A stretch of DNA of 64,000 nucleotides from Flavilitoribacter nigricans DSM 23189 = NBRC 102662 (GCF_002646595.1 NZ_PDUD01000030.1:1-64000); one strand, 5' to 3'; shown: positions 9,149 through 19,764, counted from the stretch's first letter. The notes: generated by a model not told the origin, from the sequence alone. Numbers and translations: made by a program.

Positions 9149-12100
9149 ATGAATATTCCCAAGTTTTCCATCGACAATTACCAGCTTACCCTGACGATCT
9201 TCGTTTTCCTGGCGTTTATGGGCCTGGCCTCTTTTTTGAATATGCCCCAGCGGGAGGATCCCGCACTGGACGTTCCCAACAATATTGTGATCGCGGTCTA
9301 TCCGGGCGCAAGCCCCGAAGATATCGAAAGTCAGGTAGTGGATCCCATAGAAGATGCGATCAATGAACTGGATGATATCAAAGAAGTACAGACCAACATT
9401 CGGGATGGGGTAGCGGTAACGGAAGTGGAATTCAACTTCGGGGTGGATTCCGATGAGAAATACGACGAGCTGCAACGGCAACTCAACCAGGTGCGGGCCG
9501 AACTGCCCCAGGACCTCTATTCGCTCGAAGCCCGTCAGATCACGACGAACACCGTCAACATTCTGCAGATCGCACTGGTATCCCAAGAAGCGCCCTACAG
9601 CATGCTCAAAGCGGAAGCGGAACGGGTGAAAGACCTGATCGAGGACGTCAGTGGCGTGAAAAAGGTAGAGCTGGAAGCCTATCCCGAACAACAGGTGCGC
9701 ATTGCCCTGAATCCGGTGAAGATGACCGAAATGAATATCTCACTGGATAATATCGAACAGTCCATTCAGAGTAATAATGCCAATATTCCGGGTGGAGCGA
9801 TCAAGGTTTCCAATAAGCTATTCAACCTGAAAACGTCCGGTGCCTACGATGAACTGGACCAGATCGCCAATACCGTTGTCGGCGTTTACGAAGGCAAAGT
9901 GGTCTATCTGAAAAATGTTGCTTCCGTTTATTTCGACTACGAAGACGAACGCTGGCTGGCCCGCTATCGGGGAGAAAAAGCGGTATTTGTGAGCGTACAG
10001 CAAAAGGACGGCTACAATATCTTTGATGTAAGCGATCCGATCAAGGCGGGTATTGCCGATCTGGATTTTCCGGAACAGATCCGGGCCGAATATGTCTTTG
10101 ATCAGTCGGAAGGAGTCCACGAGCGGGTTAGCGGCTTCCTGAACAACCTGCTGCAGGGTATCGTCCTGGTGGGCGTGATCATCTTCATGCTGCTGGGCTG
10201 GCGCTCCGCGTCCCTGGTGATGATGGCCATCCCGTTATCGATACTGATGGGTTTGTGGGTAGTAGACCAAAGTGGTTTTGCCCTCCAGCAAATGTCCATC
10301 GCCGGACTGGTGGTAGCCCTGGGGCTACTCGTGGATAACTCCATTGCCATCATTGAAAACATCGAGCGTTTTCTGAAAGAGGGCTATTCCCGCAAGGAAG
10401 CCGCCATAAAAGGTACCCAGCAACTACTGGCTCCGATGGCCAGTGCCACCCTGACAACCATTCTGGCTTTTGTACCCATCGTCATGATGCCGGAAACTAC
10501 CGGTGCGTTCATCAAAGCGCTGCCCGTAACGGTGATCGCTACGCTGGCCGCATCGCTGATCGTTGCCATCACGCTGACGCCCTTTGTGGCCAGTAAATTA
10601 CTGCGGGAGAAAAGTACCAATAGCGGTCCGACCTTTGCATTCCGCACCCTGAACCGGTTCATTGAAGGACCATACCGTAATACCCTCAACTGGGTCAGCA
10701 ACAATCCCAAACTGACCGTGAGTCTGGCCGTACTGAGCCTGGTTGGTGCGCTATCCTTATTCCCCCTGGTAGGCGTCAGCTTTTTTCCGAAAGCGGAAAA
10801 ACCGCAGTTCCGGGTGACCATTTCCTTACCCAAAGGCAGCAATCTGGAAGCTACCGATGAAGTGGTGCACTATGTAGAGGAAGTACTGGCCGCCCGTCCC
10901 GAGGTAAAGCACTACACGGCAAATATCGGTCACGGTAACCCCCGGATCTATTACAATATCATGCCCAAGAGCTACTCCAATACCTTCGGTGAGGTATTCG
11001 TGGTGCTTAAGGAATACGATATCGAAAGTTTCTACCAGACACTGGATGAACTACGGGGCGAATTTTCGACCTATACCAACGCGCGGATCGATGTGCGGGA
11101 ATTCGTCCAGGGCCCACCCTCGGAGGCTCCGGTAGCGATCAAGATCTTTGGAGACGACCTGGACCAGCTCCAGTCTTACGCCCAAAAGGTGGAAAATATC
11201 GTGAGCACTACACCCGGTGCCATCAATGTGGAGAATCCGATCCGGAACAAAGCGGTGGACCTCCAGTTCAAGATCAATCGCGATAAAGCCATGATGCTGG
11301 GCGTCCCGGTATTCGCTATCGATAAAACGATCCGCAGTTTTGTGAACGGTACCACCATCGGCACCTTCCGGGACAAGCAGGCGGAAGATTACGATATCGT
11401 ACTCCGGTATACCGCCGGTGATGAATTTCAACTGTCGGATTTTGACGAACTGAGCGTGCAGTCGCTCAGCGGTAGATTTGTTCCGCTGAACCAGGTGGCC
11501 ACCATCCAGTTTCGGGAAACGCCCAGCCTGATCACCCACCTCGACAACGACCGGACGGCCACCATTCTGGCCGACCTCGAACAGGGCTATAATCTGGACG
11601 AAGTAATTGCCGGTATTCAGACCGGCATGAATGAACTGGAATGGAATGACGGATACTTCTACACCTTCAAGGGAGATCTGGAAAGTCGGAACGAATCTTT
11701 CGGAGGAATGGGAACGGCTTCGGTCATGGCGCTGCTGCTCATCATGGGCGTACTGATCGTTCAGTTTCGTTCGTTCACCCAGCCGCTGATCATCTTTTCG
11801 GCCCTGCCGCTGGCAATTATCGGTTCGATCCTGGCGCTGCTATTTACGGGGATCTCTTTCTCCTTCACGGCATTCATCGGACTGACCAGTTTGATCGGTA
11901 TCGCCATCAATAACTCGATTGTGCTGGTGGATTATGCCAATACCCTCATGGAAGAAGGCGCTACGGTAACGGAAGCGGCCAAAAAAGCGGCGGAAGTGCG
12001 TTTCACGCCCATACTGGCAACTACCCTGACCACCATTCTCGGCCTATTGCCACTTACCCTGAGCGGAGGTTCCCTCTGGGCTCCGATGGGCTGGACGATT

Positions 12101-12205
12101 ATTGGTGGATTGCTGACCTCTACCACTTTCGTGCTAGTACTGGTACCAGTGTTGTATCAGTTGTTCACGCGGGAAAGCAGGGCACTGAGTATGGAAACGG
12201 CGTAA
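9149..12205 (+). CDS. RND efflux permease (AcrB/HAE1 type)
   Basis: This 1018-residue, proton-driven inner membrane pump shows the duplicated RND layout: one N-terminal membrane helix, a large periplasmic loop, a helix bundle, then the same again. The helix-4 motif is GLLVDNSIAIIENIERF, with one Asp and then Asn where AcrB has two Asp; this variant is common in distant RND pumps. The second half ends with typical motifs (GIAINNSIVLVDYANTLM; TTILGLLPLTL). The substrate cannot be inferred. It is last in the operon and followed by a perfect hairpin terminator. Confidence 0.95.
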   Translation: MNIPKFSIDNYQLTLTIFVFLAFMGLASFLNMPQREDPALDVPNNIVIAVYPGASPEDIESQVVDPIEDAINELDDIKEVQTNIRDGVAVTEVEFNFGVDSDEKYDELQRQLNQVRAELPQDLYSLEARQITTNTVNILQIALVSQEAPYSMLKAEAERVKDLIEDVSGVKKVELEAYPEQQVRIALNPVKMTEMNISLDNIEQSIQSNNANIPGGAIKVSNKLFNLKTSGAYDELDQIANTVVGVYEGKVVYLKNVASVYFDYEDERWLARYRGEKAVFVSVQQKDGYNIFDVSDPIKAGIADLDFPEQIRAEYVFDQSEGVHERVSGFLNNLLQGIVLVGVIIFMLLGWRSASLVMMAIPLSILMGLWVVDQSGFALQQMSIAGLVVALGLLVDNSIAIIENIERFLKEGYSRKEAAIKGTQQLLAPMASATLTTILAFVPIVMMPETTGAFIKALPVTVIATLAASLIVAITLTPFVASKLLREKSTNSGPTFAFRTLNRFIEGPYRNTLNWVSNNPKLTVSLAVLSLVGALSLFPLVGVSFFPKAEKPQFRVTISLPKGSNLEATDEVVHYVEEVLAARPEVKHYTANIGHGNPRIYYNIMPKSYSNTFGEVFVVLKEYDIESFYQTLDELRGEFSTYTNARIDVREFVQGPPSEAPVAIKIFGDDLDQLQSYAQKVENIVSTTPGAINVENPIRNKAVDLQFKINRDKAMMLGVPVFAIDKTIRSFVNGTTIGTFRDKQAEDYDIVLRYTAGDEFQLSDFDELSVQSLSGRFVPLNQVATIQFRETPSLITHLDNDRTATILADLEQGYNLDEVIAGIQTGMNELEWNDGYFYTFKGDLESRNESFGGMGTASVMALLLIMGVLIVQFRSFTQPLIIFSALPLAIIGSILALLFTGISFSFTAFIGLTSLIGIAINNSIVLVDYANTLMEEGATVTEAAKKAAEVRFTPILATTLTTILGLLPLTLSGGSLWAPMGWTIIGGLLTSTTFVLVLVPVLYQLFTRESRALSMETA

Positions 12206-12220
12206 TTCAAAGTTTAGATA

Positions 12221-12278
12221 AAAATGGCCTTGCCGGGTTTAGAGTTATCGCTTATGAACCCGGCAAGGCCAATCTTTT
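12221..12278. terminator. bidirectional terminator between RND pump and proS
   Basis: GGCCTTGCCGGGTT (12226-12239) and AACCCGGCAAGGCC (12257-12270) form a perfect 14-bp stem with a 17-base loop. The stem is flanked by AAAA on the left (a U-run for minus transcripts) and by AATCTTTT on the right. It serves the convergent efflux operon (plus) and proS (minus). Confidence 0.9.
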
Positions 12279-12283
12279 CAAGC

Positions 12284-14023
12284 TTAAATTTGTAGGCTGT
12301 CAATCGCAGTTTTTACCCGGTCCAGGATCTCTTCCAGCGGGACAATGGAACGCTCTTCTTCCCGCCGCAATTTCAACTCTACTCCTCCTTCCTTCAGGGA
12401 TCGCTTCGACACCGTAACCCGGATCGGAATGCCGATCAGGTCCGCATCCGAAAATTTCACGCCCGGACTGGCGGTTTTTTTGTGCCGGTCATCAAAAATG
12501 ACTTCAATGCCGGCGGCCTGGAGGTCCCGGTATAGCTGTTCGGCGGCCAGTTCCGTCGCTTCCCCTTCCAGCAGGCCGACCAGATGTACCTGATAGGGCG
12601 CTACGCTGATCGGCAAAATCAGCCCGTTTTCATCGTGGTGTTCCTCACAAAGGCAGGCCAGCAGCCGTCCGACGCCAATACCGTAGGAGCCCATGACGAT
12701 CGGCTGGGGACGACCACTCACATCCATGAACATAGCCCCAAGAGCTTCGGTATATTTGGTACCCAGCTGAAAGATGTTTCCAATCTCAATACCGCGCACT
12801 GAGTGCAGGGTATGCCCGGAGTCCGGTTCGGAGATCGGACACAAAGCGCCGTCGAATGCGGCAACGATATCGCCGACCATATCCGCTGTAAAATCGCGGC
12901 CGTGGCAGGCATTGATCAGGTGATAATCGGTTTCATTAGCCCCTACCACCAGATTGTTGGTTTTGGCTACGAGTTCATCGGCGATGACCAGTACCCGGGA
13001 GCGGTCGATCCCGATGGGAGAGGCGTAGCCCGGAACCGATTGGATAGCGACAATATCTGCTTCCGTGGCCGGCTCCATTTTCATGATCTTTCCGAGTTTT
13101 TGTACTTTGATGGGATTCACTTCCATATCTCCGCGCACAAGCGCCATGATGACTTTTTCGTCTTCTCCGACCTGCCCTTTATAGAAGACGACTTTCCCGG
13201 TTTCCCGGGCTTCCTTGCCCAGAAAATCGGCCAGATCGGCGATGGTTTTCTTTTGCGGGGTAAAAACCTTTTCCAGCGGCAGCGGCGCTTTATCTTCGTA
13301 TACTTTCCGGATGGTTGCTACTTCCTTATTGGCCATATAGCCGCTTTCTTCACAGATAAAGATTGTATCCTCACCGATGGGCGTCACGTACATGTATTCG
13401 TGGGCCACCTGACCGCCCATCATACCCGTGTCGCTGAGAATAGCGATTGCCGGCAGGCCGATCCGCTCGAAAATTTTAAAATAAGCGTGGTAATGCGCAT
13501 CGTACTGTTTCTGCAATCCCCCCATATCCGTGTCCAGGGAATAACTGTCCTTCATGGTGAACTCCCGCACGCGGATCAATCCACCCCGGGCCCGGGCTTC
13601 ATCGCGGAACTTAGTCTGGATCTGGTAGACCAGTTTGGGTAGGTGCTTGTAGGAATCGATCTCCCGGCTGGCCAGGGTGGCGACGACTTCTTCGTGGGTC
13701 ATGGCCAGTACCATATCCCGATCGCCGCGATCCTTAAAGCGCACCAGTGATTCGTCGATATCGTACCAGCGGTTGGTCTTTTGCCATAATTCCGCCGGAT
13801 GCACCACCGGCATACTGATCTCATCGCCGCCGATCCGATCCATTTCCTCGCGAAGGATCTGCTCGATCTTCCGCATGGTCCGGAGTCCAAAATGCAGGTA
13901 GGAAAAAATACCGGCCGCCAGCTGGCGTACATATCCGGCCCGCAGCAGCAGGTTGTGAGAAACCGCGTCGGCATCTTTTTGTTCTTCCCGAAGGGTTTTG
14001 CTGAATAGATGGGTAAAGCGCAT
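12284..14023 (-). CDS. proS: prolyl-tRNA synthetase, bacterial long form
   Basis: This class II synthetase charges tRNA(Pro) with proline. Class II motif 1 is around EEMDRIGGDEISMPVVHP, motif 2 around TKFRDEARARGGLIRVREF (then TMKDSYS), and motif 3 around MGSYGIGVGRLLA. A large insertion lies between motifs 2 and 3 (about residues 220-400), as in the E. coli-type enzyme with its editing domain. I place the start at 14023 (MRFTHLFSKTLREEQKDADA, 579 residues), which fits the family; an ATG at 14059 would add 12 residues. Many Bacteroidota instead carry the shorter archaeal/eukaryote-like ProRS, so the long form is of some taxonomic interest. Confidence 0.95.
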   Translation of the reverse strand: MRFTHLFSKTLREEQKDADAVSHNLLLRAGYVRQLAAGIFSYLHFGLRTMRKIEQILREEMDRIGGDEISMPVVHPAELWQKTNRWYDIDESLVRFKDRGDRDMVLAMTHEEVVATLASREIDSYKHLPKLVYQIQTKFRDEARARGGLIRVREFTMKDSYSLDTDMGGLQKQYDAHYHAYFKIFERIGLPAIAILSDTGMMGGQVAHEYMYVTPIGEDTIFICEESGYMANKEVATIRKVYEDKAPLPLEKVFTPQKKTIADLADFLGKEARETGKVVFYKGQVGEDEKVIMALVRGDMEVNPIKVQKLGKIMKMEPATEADIVAIQSVPGYASPIGIDRSRVLVIADELVAKTNNLVVGANETDYHLINACHGRDFTADMVGDIVAAFDGALCPISEPDSGHTLHSVRGIEIGNIFQLGTKYTEALGAMFMDVSGRPQPIVMGSYGIGVGRLLACLCEEHHDENGLILPISVAPYQVHLVGLLEGEATELAAEQLYRDLQAAGIEVIFDDRHKKTASPGVKFSDADLIGIPIRVTVSKRSLKEGGVELKLRREEERSIVPLEEILDRVKTAIDSLQI

Positions 14024-14191
14024 GGTTACATCAGGTATTTGAAAATGATTTGCCCTCATCCTGGCTAAAGTCGGGCATTATCCGTTGCATAAAGCTACGA
14101 CAACCATGCCAGCCGGCTGAAAGTTTCGCTGTGAAATTATATTTCCCCGGTTTCCAAAAATTATTTACTATCTTTTATTTTCAAAAAGACC

Positions 14192-15628
14192 TTGGACCCT
14201 ATCCTAATTGTTCTGGCCGGTATCGCCGTGGTGCTTTTTGCCATCATCGTACTGCGCCTCCATGCTTTCGTAGCGCTGTTGCTGGCCGCTCTGGTCACCG
14301 GTTTGCTCACTTCCGAATTGCACATTTTTGAATTTGCCGTACAAAAAGGCCTGAGTGAAGGCGAAGCCCGGGCCATGGCCGGTCAGGCGATCGGCAAAAG
14401 ACTGGCGTTAGCTTTCGGCAACACCGCCGGAAAAATTGGTATTCTGATCGCGCTGGCTTCCATCATCGGCGTTTCGCTAATGAGAAGCGGCGGCGCGGAA
14501 CGCATCATCCGTGGCCTGTTGAAGCTTTCCGGCAAAAAGAATACTTCCTTCGCCTTTCTATCGGGTAGTTTCACCCTGGCCATACCGGTATTTTTCGATA
14601 CCGTTTTTTATTTGATGATCCCACTCGTCAAGTCGATCAGTATTCGCCAGCCCAAGAAGTTTAGTCTCTACCTGATGACCATTATTGCCGGTGGCGTCAT
14701 GGCGCATTCGCTGATCCCACCCACGCCCGGGCCACTCTTTGTCGCTGAGGAACTGGGTATCGACCTGGGTATCATGATCGTGGGCGGCCTTGTAATCGGG
14801 GCAATTACCGTGCTCTCCGGCTACGCTTATGCGTTGTGGGCCAATAAAAAATGGGAGCTGCCCATGTGTGACACTCCGGACATCAGTACTGAAGAACTGC
14901 GATCCCTTTCCGAACAGGAACCGGCAGTGCTACCAAGCATCTGGATATCCCTGCTGCCGATTGTACTGCCCATTCTGCTGATCACGGGAAATACCTTTCT
15001 GAACATGACGCTGGGCAAGCAGGGTGACACACTCGAACCGTTCCAGCAATCACTGCTTTCCGTTTTTTCCGTACTGGGTGAAAGCAATATGGCGCTCCTG
15101 ATCGCGGCCCTGATCGCCATGTATTTACTTTGGACCCGGATCCGGGATGTCGCTTTATTCAAAAAGTATCTCTCCGATTCGATCATGAGTGCCGGGCTGA
15201 TCATTCTGATTACTTCCGCCGGCGGTGCATTCGGTCAGATGTTGCAGCAAACCAATATCGGTGCCCGGGTAGGCGTACTCGCCGATACTTACCAAATGGC
15301 AATTCTCCCACTGGCATTTTTCATAACGGCGGTGGTCAGAACTGCCCAGGGTTCGGCCACGGTAGCCATGGTTACCGCCATCGGGGTGATGAGCGCCTTT
15401 AGCGAAGCCTCGGGCTTAGCTTTTCATCCGGTTTACCTCGCGCTGGTGATCGGTTGTGGATCCAAAGTATTCGCCTGGATGAACGACAGCGCCTTTTGGA
15501 TCATTACCCAAATGAGCGGCATGAAGGAAAAAGAAACGATTCGCTTCTTCTCTTTTCTGTTGCTCGTCATGGCTTTTGCGGGATTGATCAGTATCATGAT
15601 CCTGGCCTGGCTCTTCCCTTTTGTTTAA
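14192..15628 (+). CDS. GntP-family gluconate/sugar-acid permease
   Basis: This 478-residue protein is almost wholly hydrophobic with about 12-14 membrane segments. It resembles the GntP family of H+ symporters for gluconate and related acids (segments LRLHAFVALLLAALVTGLL, FGNTAGKIGILIALASIIG, IPVFFDTVFYLMIPL). The start is a TTG codon (TTG GAC CCT). An imperfect -7 box TATCTTTT at 14169-14176 lies just upstream. The downstream galactarate-dehydratase-like gene, 84 bases away on the same strand, suggests import of an aldarate or hexuronate-derived acid. Confidence 0.88.
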   Translation: MDPILIVLAGIAVVLFAIIVLRLHAFVALLLAALVTGLLTSELHIFEFAVQKGLSEGEARAMAGQAIGKRLALAFGNTAGKIGILIALASIIGVSLMRSGGAERIIRGLLKLSGKKNTSFAFLSGSFTLAIPVFFDTVFYLMIPLVKSISIRQPKKFSLYLMTIIAGGVMAHSLIPPTPGPLFVAEELGIDLGIMIVGGLVIGAITVLSGYAYALWANKKWELPMCDTPDISTEELRSLSEQEPAVLPSIWISLLPIVLPILLITGNTFLNMTLGKQGDTLEPFQQSLLSVFSVLGESNMALLIAALIAMYLLWTRIRDVALFKKYLSDSIMSAGLIILITSAGGAFGQMLQQTNIGARVGVLADTYQMAILPLAFFITAVVRTAQGSATVAMVTAIGVMSAFSEASGLAFHPVYLALVIGCGSKVFAWMNDSAFWIITQMSGMKEKETIRFFSFLLLVMAFAGLISIMILAWLFPFV

Positions 15629-15712
15629 GCCGTATGGAATAAGCAAAATATTCGTCCCGAATTACTCCCGGGAACGAAGGGCTTATTACCTTCGGATCAG
15701 ACTTATCATCAG

Positions 15713-17245
15713 ATGGAAACACAACGAATCATCCATACCACCGAGTGGGATAATGTGGGCATCGTTCCACAAAGGCAGGGATTACCCAAGGGAACGACCG
15801 TGCAGGACGGTACGGTGCTGACCGAGGATATCCCGATGGGCCACAAAGTTGCTCTGGCCGATATTCCACAGGGTGAAGCGATCATCCGCTACGGAGAAAC
15901 GATCGGATACGCCCGGGAAAATATTGCCCGCGGAGAATGGGTGGACACCTTAAAACTGGAATTGCCCGCTCCACCCGATCTCAGAGAGATCCGCCCCACG
16001 GTAAAGCAACAGCATTCCCTCCCGCCCCTGGAGGGCTATACCTTTGAAGGTTACCGGAATGCCGACGGTAGCGTGGGCACGAAAAACATACTGGGTATAG
16101 CCACCAGCGTTCAGTGCGTGGCCGGTATCACCCAATTTATTGAACAAAAGATCCGGCGGGAACTGCTACCCCGCTATCCCAATGTGGATGAGGTAGTGGC
16201 CCTCAATCATTCCTATGGCTGCGGCGTAGCTATCGATGCGCCCGCTGCGATCGTTCCGATCCGAACCATTCAACACCTGGGGCAGCACCCAAATTTCGGC
16301 GATGAGCTGATGGTCATCGGTCTGGGCTGCGAAAAATTGCGACCGGAAAGACTGGTCAGCGATCATCCAGAGCAGGATAAAAGCGAACAGATACTTTATC
16401 TGCAGGACGAAAGATTTCGCGGTTTTTCGGAAATGGTTGACGGCATTATGCAAATGGCCGACCGGCGCTTACAACAACTGAACCGGAGAAAACGGGAAAC
16501 CTGTGCCGCCGCCGACCTGGTGGTGGGCATGCAATGCGGCGGCAGCGATGCATTTTCGGGACTGACCGGGAACCCGGCGGCCGGCTTCGCGGCGGACCTG
16601 ATCGTGCGGGCCGGCGGGACGGTGTTTTTCTCGGAGGTTACCGAAGTGCGGGACGCCGCCCACCTGCTCGTTCCGCGGGCTGCCGATCCGGATGTGGGCC
16701 ACAAACTCATTGCCGAACTGGATTGGTACGATGATTATCTGGCCCGGGGAAAAGCCGACCGCAGCGCCAACCCTTCACCGGGCAATAAGCGGGGCGGCCT
16801 GAGCACCGTGGTCGAAAAAGCGCTCGGCTCTATTGCCAAGTCCGGCACCAGCCCGATCGTAGATGTCTTAGGGCCGGGTGAAAAAGTGCGCCGCAAAGGT
16901 CTGAATTTCGTAGCGACCCCAGCCAGTGATTTCGTCTGCGGCACCCTCCAACTGGCCGCCGGTATGAACCTGCATGTATTCATTACCGGCCGGGGCACGC
17001 CCTACGGCCTATCAATGGTGCCGGTCATTAAGGTTAGTTCCAATTCCAAATTGAGTGATCGCTGGTTTGACCTGATCGACCTCGATGCCGGGCCGATCGC
17101 GTACGGGACTAAAACGATCGAAGAAATGGGATGGGAGTTATTCCATATGATGCTGGAAGTAGCCAGTGGCCGCATGCAGGTGGCCAGTGACAAGCTGGGA
17201 CTGTACAATGATCTGACTTTATTCAATCCCGGGCCGCTGACCTGA
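15713..17245 (+). CDS. UxaA/GarD-family sugar-acid dehydratase, galactarate dehydratase-like
   Basis: This 510-residue enzyme of the altronate/galactarate dehydratase family removes water from a sugar acid to give a 2-keto-3-deoxy acid. The N-terminal SAF-like domain (residues 1-85; [20 protein letters not shown]) and the larger catalytic part ([53 protein letters not shown]) are as in the family, with conserved Cys and His motifs. Length and the single-chain layout fit GarD better than UxaA. Paired with the GntP permease upstream, it implies growth on galactarate/glucarate-type acids. The stop codon lies 21 bases from the convergent next gene. Confidence 0.85.
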   Translation: METQRIIHTTEWDNVGIVPQRQGLPKGTTVQDGTVLTEDIPMGHKVALADIPQGEAIIRYGETIGYARENIARGEWVDTLKLELPAPPDLREIRPTVKQQHSLPPLEGYTFEGYRNADGSVGTKNILGIATSVQCVAGITQFIEQKIRRELLPRYPNVDEVVALNHSYGCGVAIDAPAAIVPIRTIQHLGQHPNFGDELMVIGLGCEKLRPERLVSDHPEQDKSEQILYLQDERFRGFSEMVDGIMQMADRRLQQLNRRKRETCAAADLVVGMQCGGSDAFSGLTGNPAAGFAADLIVRAGGTVFFSEVTEVRDAAHLLVPRAADPDVGHKLIAELDWYDDYLARGKADRSANPSPGNKRGGLSTVVEKALGSIAKSGTSPIVDVLGPGEKVRRKGLNFVATPASDFVCGTLQLAAGMNLHVFITGRGTPYGLSMVPVIKVSSNSKLSDRWFDLIDLDAGPIAYGTKTIEEMGWELFHMMLEVASGRMQVASDKLGLYNDLTLFNPGPLT

Positions 17246-17266
17246 GATGCGCTCTATCCATATTGA

Positions 17267-18253
17267 TCAGACCAGATCCGTTACTGCTCCCGCCAGCTCC
17301 AGACCGGCATTTTTCCCCGTGCCCTCAAAGAGCAGTTCCTTGCCCTCGTACAATTTGACTGCCACCGTAGCCTGCATACTTTCATTAACCTTGCCGGTCA
17401 TTTTTCCCGATATGGGTGATACCAGGCTACCAGTATGCCCCTGCTCCGCACTGATCTCCAAACGGTATTTGCGATCGCTGAAGACCAGATCTACGCCATG
17501 CTCCCGGATATCCACTTTCATTTTTGCTCCGGTATAGGTAGCAAACCGATACAGGCGGTCATCTAGTAAAAACCCGACAATACAGCCGATGAAATGACTT
17601 TTCAGCCAGGGGATGTTCGCCACGGATGCCATGAGGGAGATCCGCCGGTCTGTGCCGAAATGGTTGGTCTGCATCCAGATCCAGGAACTGGGGAAAGATC
17701 GCCCCCAGTCTTTCTCAATGTAACCTCGCCCGCCGGTGAAATCCACCTTCCGGCCGTATACTTCCAGTTCGCCCCTGATGGCATGGTCTACACTGACTAC
17801 CCCGTGGTAACATTCCATAAACGGCACAAAGGAATACCAGCCCATAATACCCGGTGCGCCCAGCATTTTGGGCCAGGGATAAAGGTTATCGAAATGAAGA
17901 GTACCCTGTAATTCCGGCAGATCGAGCTGCATTTTCCCGGCGGAGAAAAAATTCGTTCCGATGCGCACGGCAAAACGATCAAACTCGGGTTGGAATACCG
18001 CCGCTTTGAACTCATGGAAAGCCGAAGTGCCCGCTTTGCCATCCAGACGCTGGATGAAAGCCTGTTGTTTACCGGCCTGATCCATAGCTATTCCCGGGAT
18101 CAGGGCAAAAGCGTACTGTTCCGTCGGGTCGACGATCTTAAAATACCAGCCTTCAAAATAATTGGATTGTCTCCCCCAGCCGTGATACCGATCGGGATAC
18201 CAGACGGAGCGAATTCGACGTAATGTATTTTGCATATTCTTCTCGTTGGCCAT
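17267..18253 (-). CDS. tocopherol cyclase-like protein
   Basis: The protein of about 329 residues resembles the tocopherol cyclase-like family: near the N-terminus it has YHGWGRQSNYFEGWYFKIVD, and in the centre GWYSFVPFMECYHGVVS and GGRGYIEKDWGRSFPSSWIW. In plants and cyanobacteria the family closes the chromanol ring of vitamin E. Many non-photosynthetic bacteria have homologues whose substrate is unknown. No tocopherol pathway neighbours are present. Start choice is uncertain: ATG at 18253 (MANEKNMQNTL), 18235 or 18277 are all in frame. It lies 62 bases downstream of the O-antigen ligase-like gene on the same strand. Confidence 0.8.
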   Translation of the reverse strand: MANEKNMQNTLRRIRSVWYPDRYHGWGRQSNYFEGWYFKIVDPTEQYAFALIPGIAMDQAGKQQAFIQRLDGKAGTSAFHEFKAAVFQPEFDRFAVRIGTNFFSAGKMQLDLPELQGTLHFDNLYPWPKMLGAPGIMGWYSFVPFMECYHGVVSVDHAIRGELEVYGRKVDFTGGRGYIEKDWGRSFPSSWIWMQTNHFGTDRRISLMASVANIPWLKSHFIGCIVGFLLDDRLYRFATYTGAKMKVDIREHGVDLVFSDRKYRLEISAEQGHTGSLVSPISGKMTGKVNESMQATVAVKLYEGKELLFEGTGKNAGLELAGAVTDLV

Positions 18254-18315
18254 AGCAGAGGAGCATCGCTTAGGCACTTTTCGGAGCTCATTGATCGAAC
18301 AACAATATACAAAGC

Positions 18316-19764
18316 TTAATCAGCTTTACCATTTTCCAGGTCCTGATTCACCAGAATAGCCATCGCCAGGAAGAAAAATGCCCCTACTTTATCCGTTTCC
18401 ACCAGGTCGTTGATGATCAGGAACGCATCGATCACTACCGTACTGAGCAGCACCATGAGTACGATGCGGCGACGCCCCGCGTCGCGAGCCCGGTGATAGA
18501 TCTCTTCCCCCCGGATCAGCACGTAAAAACTAAGGGTTAAAAAGAGGATCAGCCCCAATACGCCCTGCTCTACCAGAACGAGCAGATAATAGCTGTGGAT
18601 CCCGGACTGTTCCTTATTATCACTTACATAGGTCGTAAAACTGGTGACGGTATAGGGCCGATAGAAGTTCACAAAATTACCAGGCCCGTAACCAAAGGCC
18701 GGTTTATCCCGAAACATATGAAAACCGGCCACCCAGCGGTACACCCGCTCCATGGTGGATATATCTTCCCCCTTAGCGGTAGCTTCCAGGAGGTTATCAA
18801 ATTGGTAGTGACTTACGGTGCGGTCGTAATTCGGTGCGTAATCCAGGTAGGTATTGTCCTGCACCATATAGCCCACGCCGATCACCGCCACCAGCAGACC
18901 TCCCGCCAGCACGACCTTCATCAGTCGCAGGCGAATGATCAGATAGGCCCCAAATGCCATCATCACTGCGATGTAGGCCGCGCGGGTATACGAGAGATAG
19001 ATCGCCAGCACTAAAACCGCGATCGAACCAACCAGTATCCACCAGCGCAGCGACCAGCGCCGGTACCAGGCTACCGCCAGCCATACGACGGGAAAGAAGA
19101 GGGCCATCGTAGCGGCATAATTGACGTGATTGCGCTGAAAGGGGTGCAATACGCGATGAACATCCCGGAAGGAAAAGTTGTAGGTACTGTGCCGCACCAG
19201 CGTAACCAGCACCGTAAACATCAGCGGAATGAAGATTACCCAGAAATAGGTGCGCACGTCGCGTTGCTTGCGCAATATGCCTCCGGCCAGAAAGTAAAAG
19301 ACCGTGACGTACCAGATCTTCGCCAACGAAAACTTTACGGACACCAGAAGCAGTTCGGAAGTAATGGTAGTGATGAGCACCCAGGCTACATGCAGGATCA
19401 GTAACAAACTGATCGGATGCCGGACAAACCGGCTGTCCATCTGCCGGCCGTGCTGGATCACGTACAATCCGTATACGAGCATGAGCCCGATCATGAGGGG
19501 CTCGGTGGGCAGGTCGGTACCAAACCCGTTGGGGAGCTGGATCTCCGTCGAGAGCGGCAAACAGGCCAGCAGGAGAAAAAATACCGCCCGGAAATCCACA
19601 AAGGTCAGGTAGATCAACAGAAAAAACGCCGGCAGGCCCGCCAAAAAATACCATCCGGTAGCAATGCCGACTCCCAGACATACCAATACCAGGATACCCA
19701 GGCCGAGAAAGAGATTCCCCGACGCCTCATCCGGAACCTGAAGATATGTCAGCAGTTTTTTCAA
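18316..19764 (-). CDS. O-antigen ligase/polymerase (Wzy/WaaL) family protein
   Basis: This 482-residue polytopic membrane protein has about 10-12 helices and one large periplasmic loop in the second half (YRWVAGFHMFRDKPAFGYGP then GNFVNFYRPY). The loop motif FGYGPGNF is characteristic of the O-antigen ligase/polymerase family. It polymerises or transfers polysaccharide repeat units at the periplasmic face. It follows the Wzz-like gene by 24 bases, so chain length control and polymerisation are encoded together. No glycosyltransferase lies adjacent. Confidence 0.85.
   Translation of the reverse strand: MKKLLTYLQVPDEASGNLFLGLGILVLVCLGVGIATGWYFLAGLPAFFLLIYLTFVDFRAVFFLLLACLPLSTEIQLPNGFGTDLPTEPLMIGLMLVYGLYVIQHGRQMDSRFVRHPISLLLILHVAWVLITTITSELLLVSVKFSLAKIWYVTVFYFLAGGILRKQRDVRTYFWVIFIPLMFTVLVTLVRHSTYNFSFRDVHRVLHPFQRNHVNYAATMALFFPVVWLAVAWYRRWSLRWWILVGSIAVLVLAIYLSYTRAAYIAVMMAFGAYLIIRLRLMKVVLAGGLLVAVIGVGYMVQDNTYLDYAPNYDRTVSHYQFDNLLEATAKGEDISTMERVYRWVAGFHMFRDKPAFGYGPGNFVNFYRPYTVTSFTTYVSDNKEQSGIHSYYLLVLVEQGVLGLILFLTLSFYVLIRGEEIYHRARDAGRRRIVLMVLLSTVVIDAFLIINDLVETDKVGAFFFLAMAILVNQDLENGKAD

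Noticed and set aside
10321-10371. Asn in place of the second proton-relay Asp in the RND pump (VDNS instead of VDDA)
   Set aside because: The variant is common in other RND subfamilies and gives no evidence of an inactive pump.
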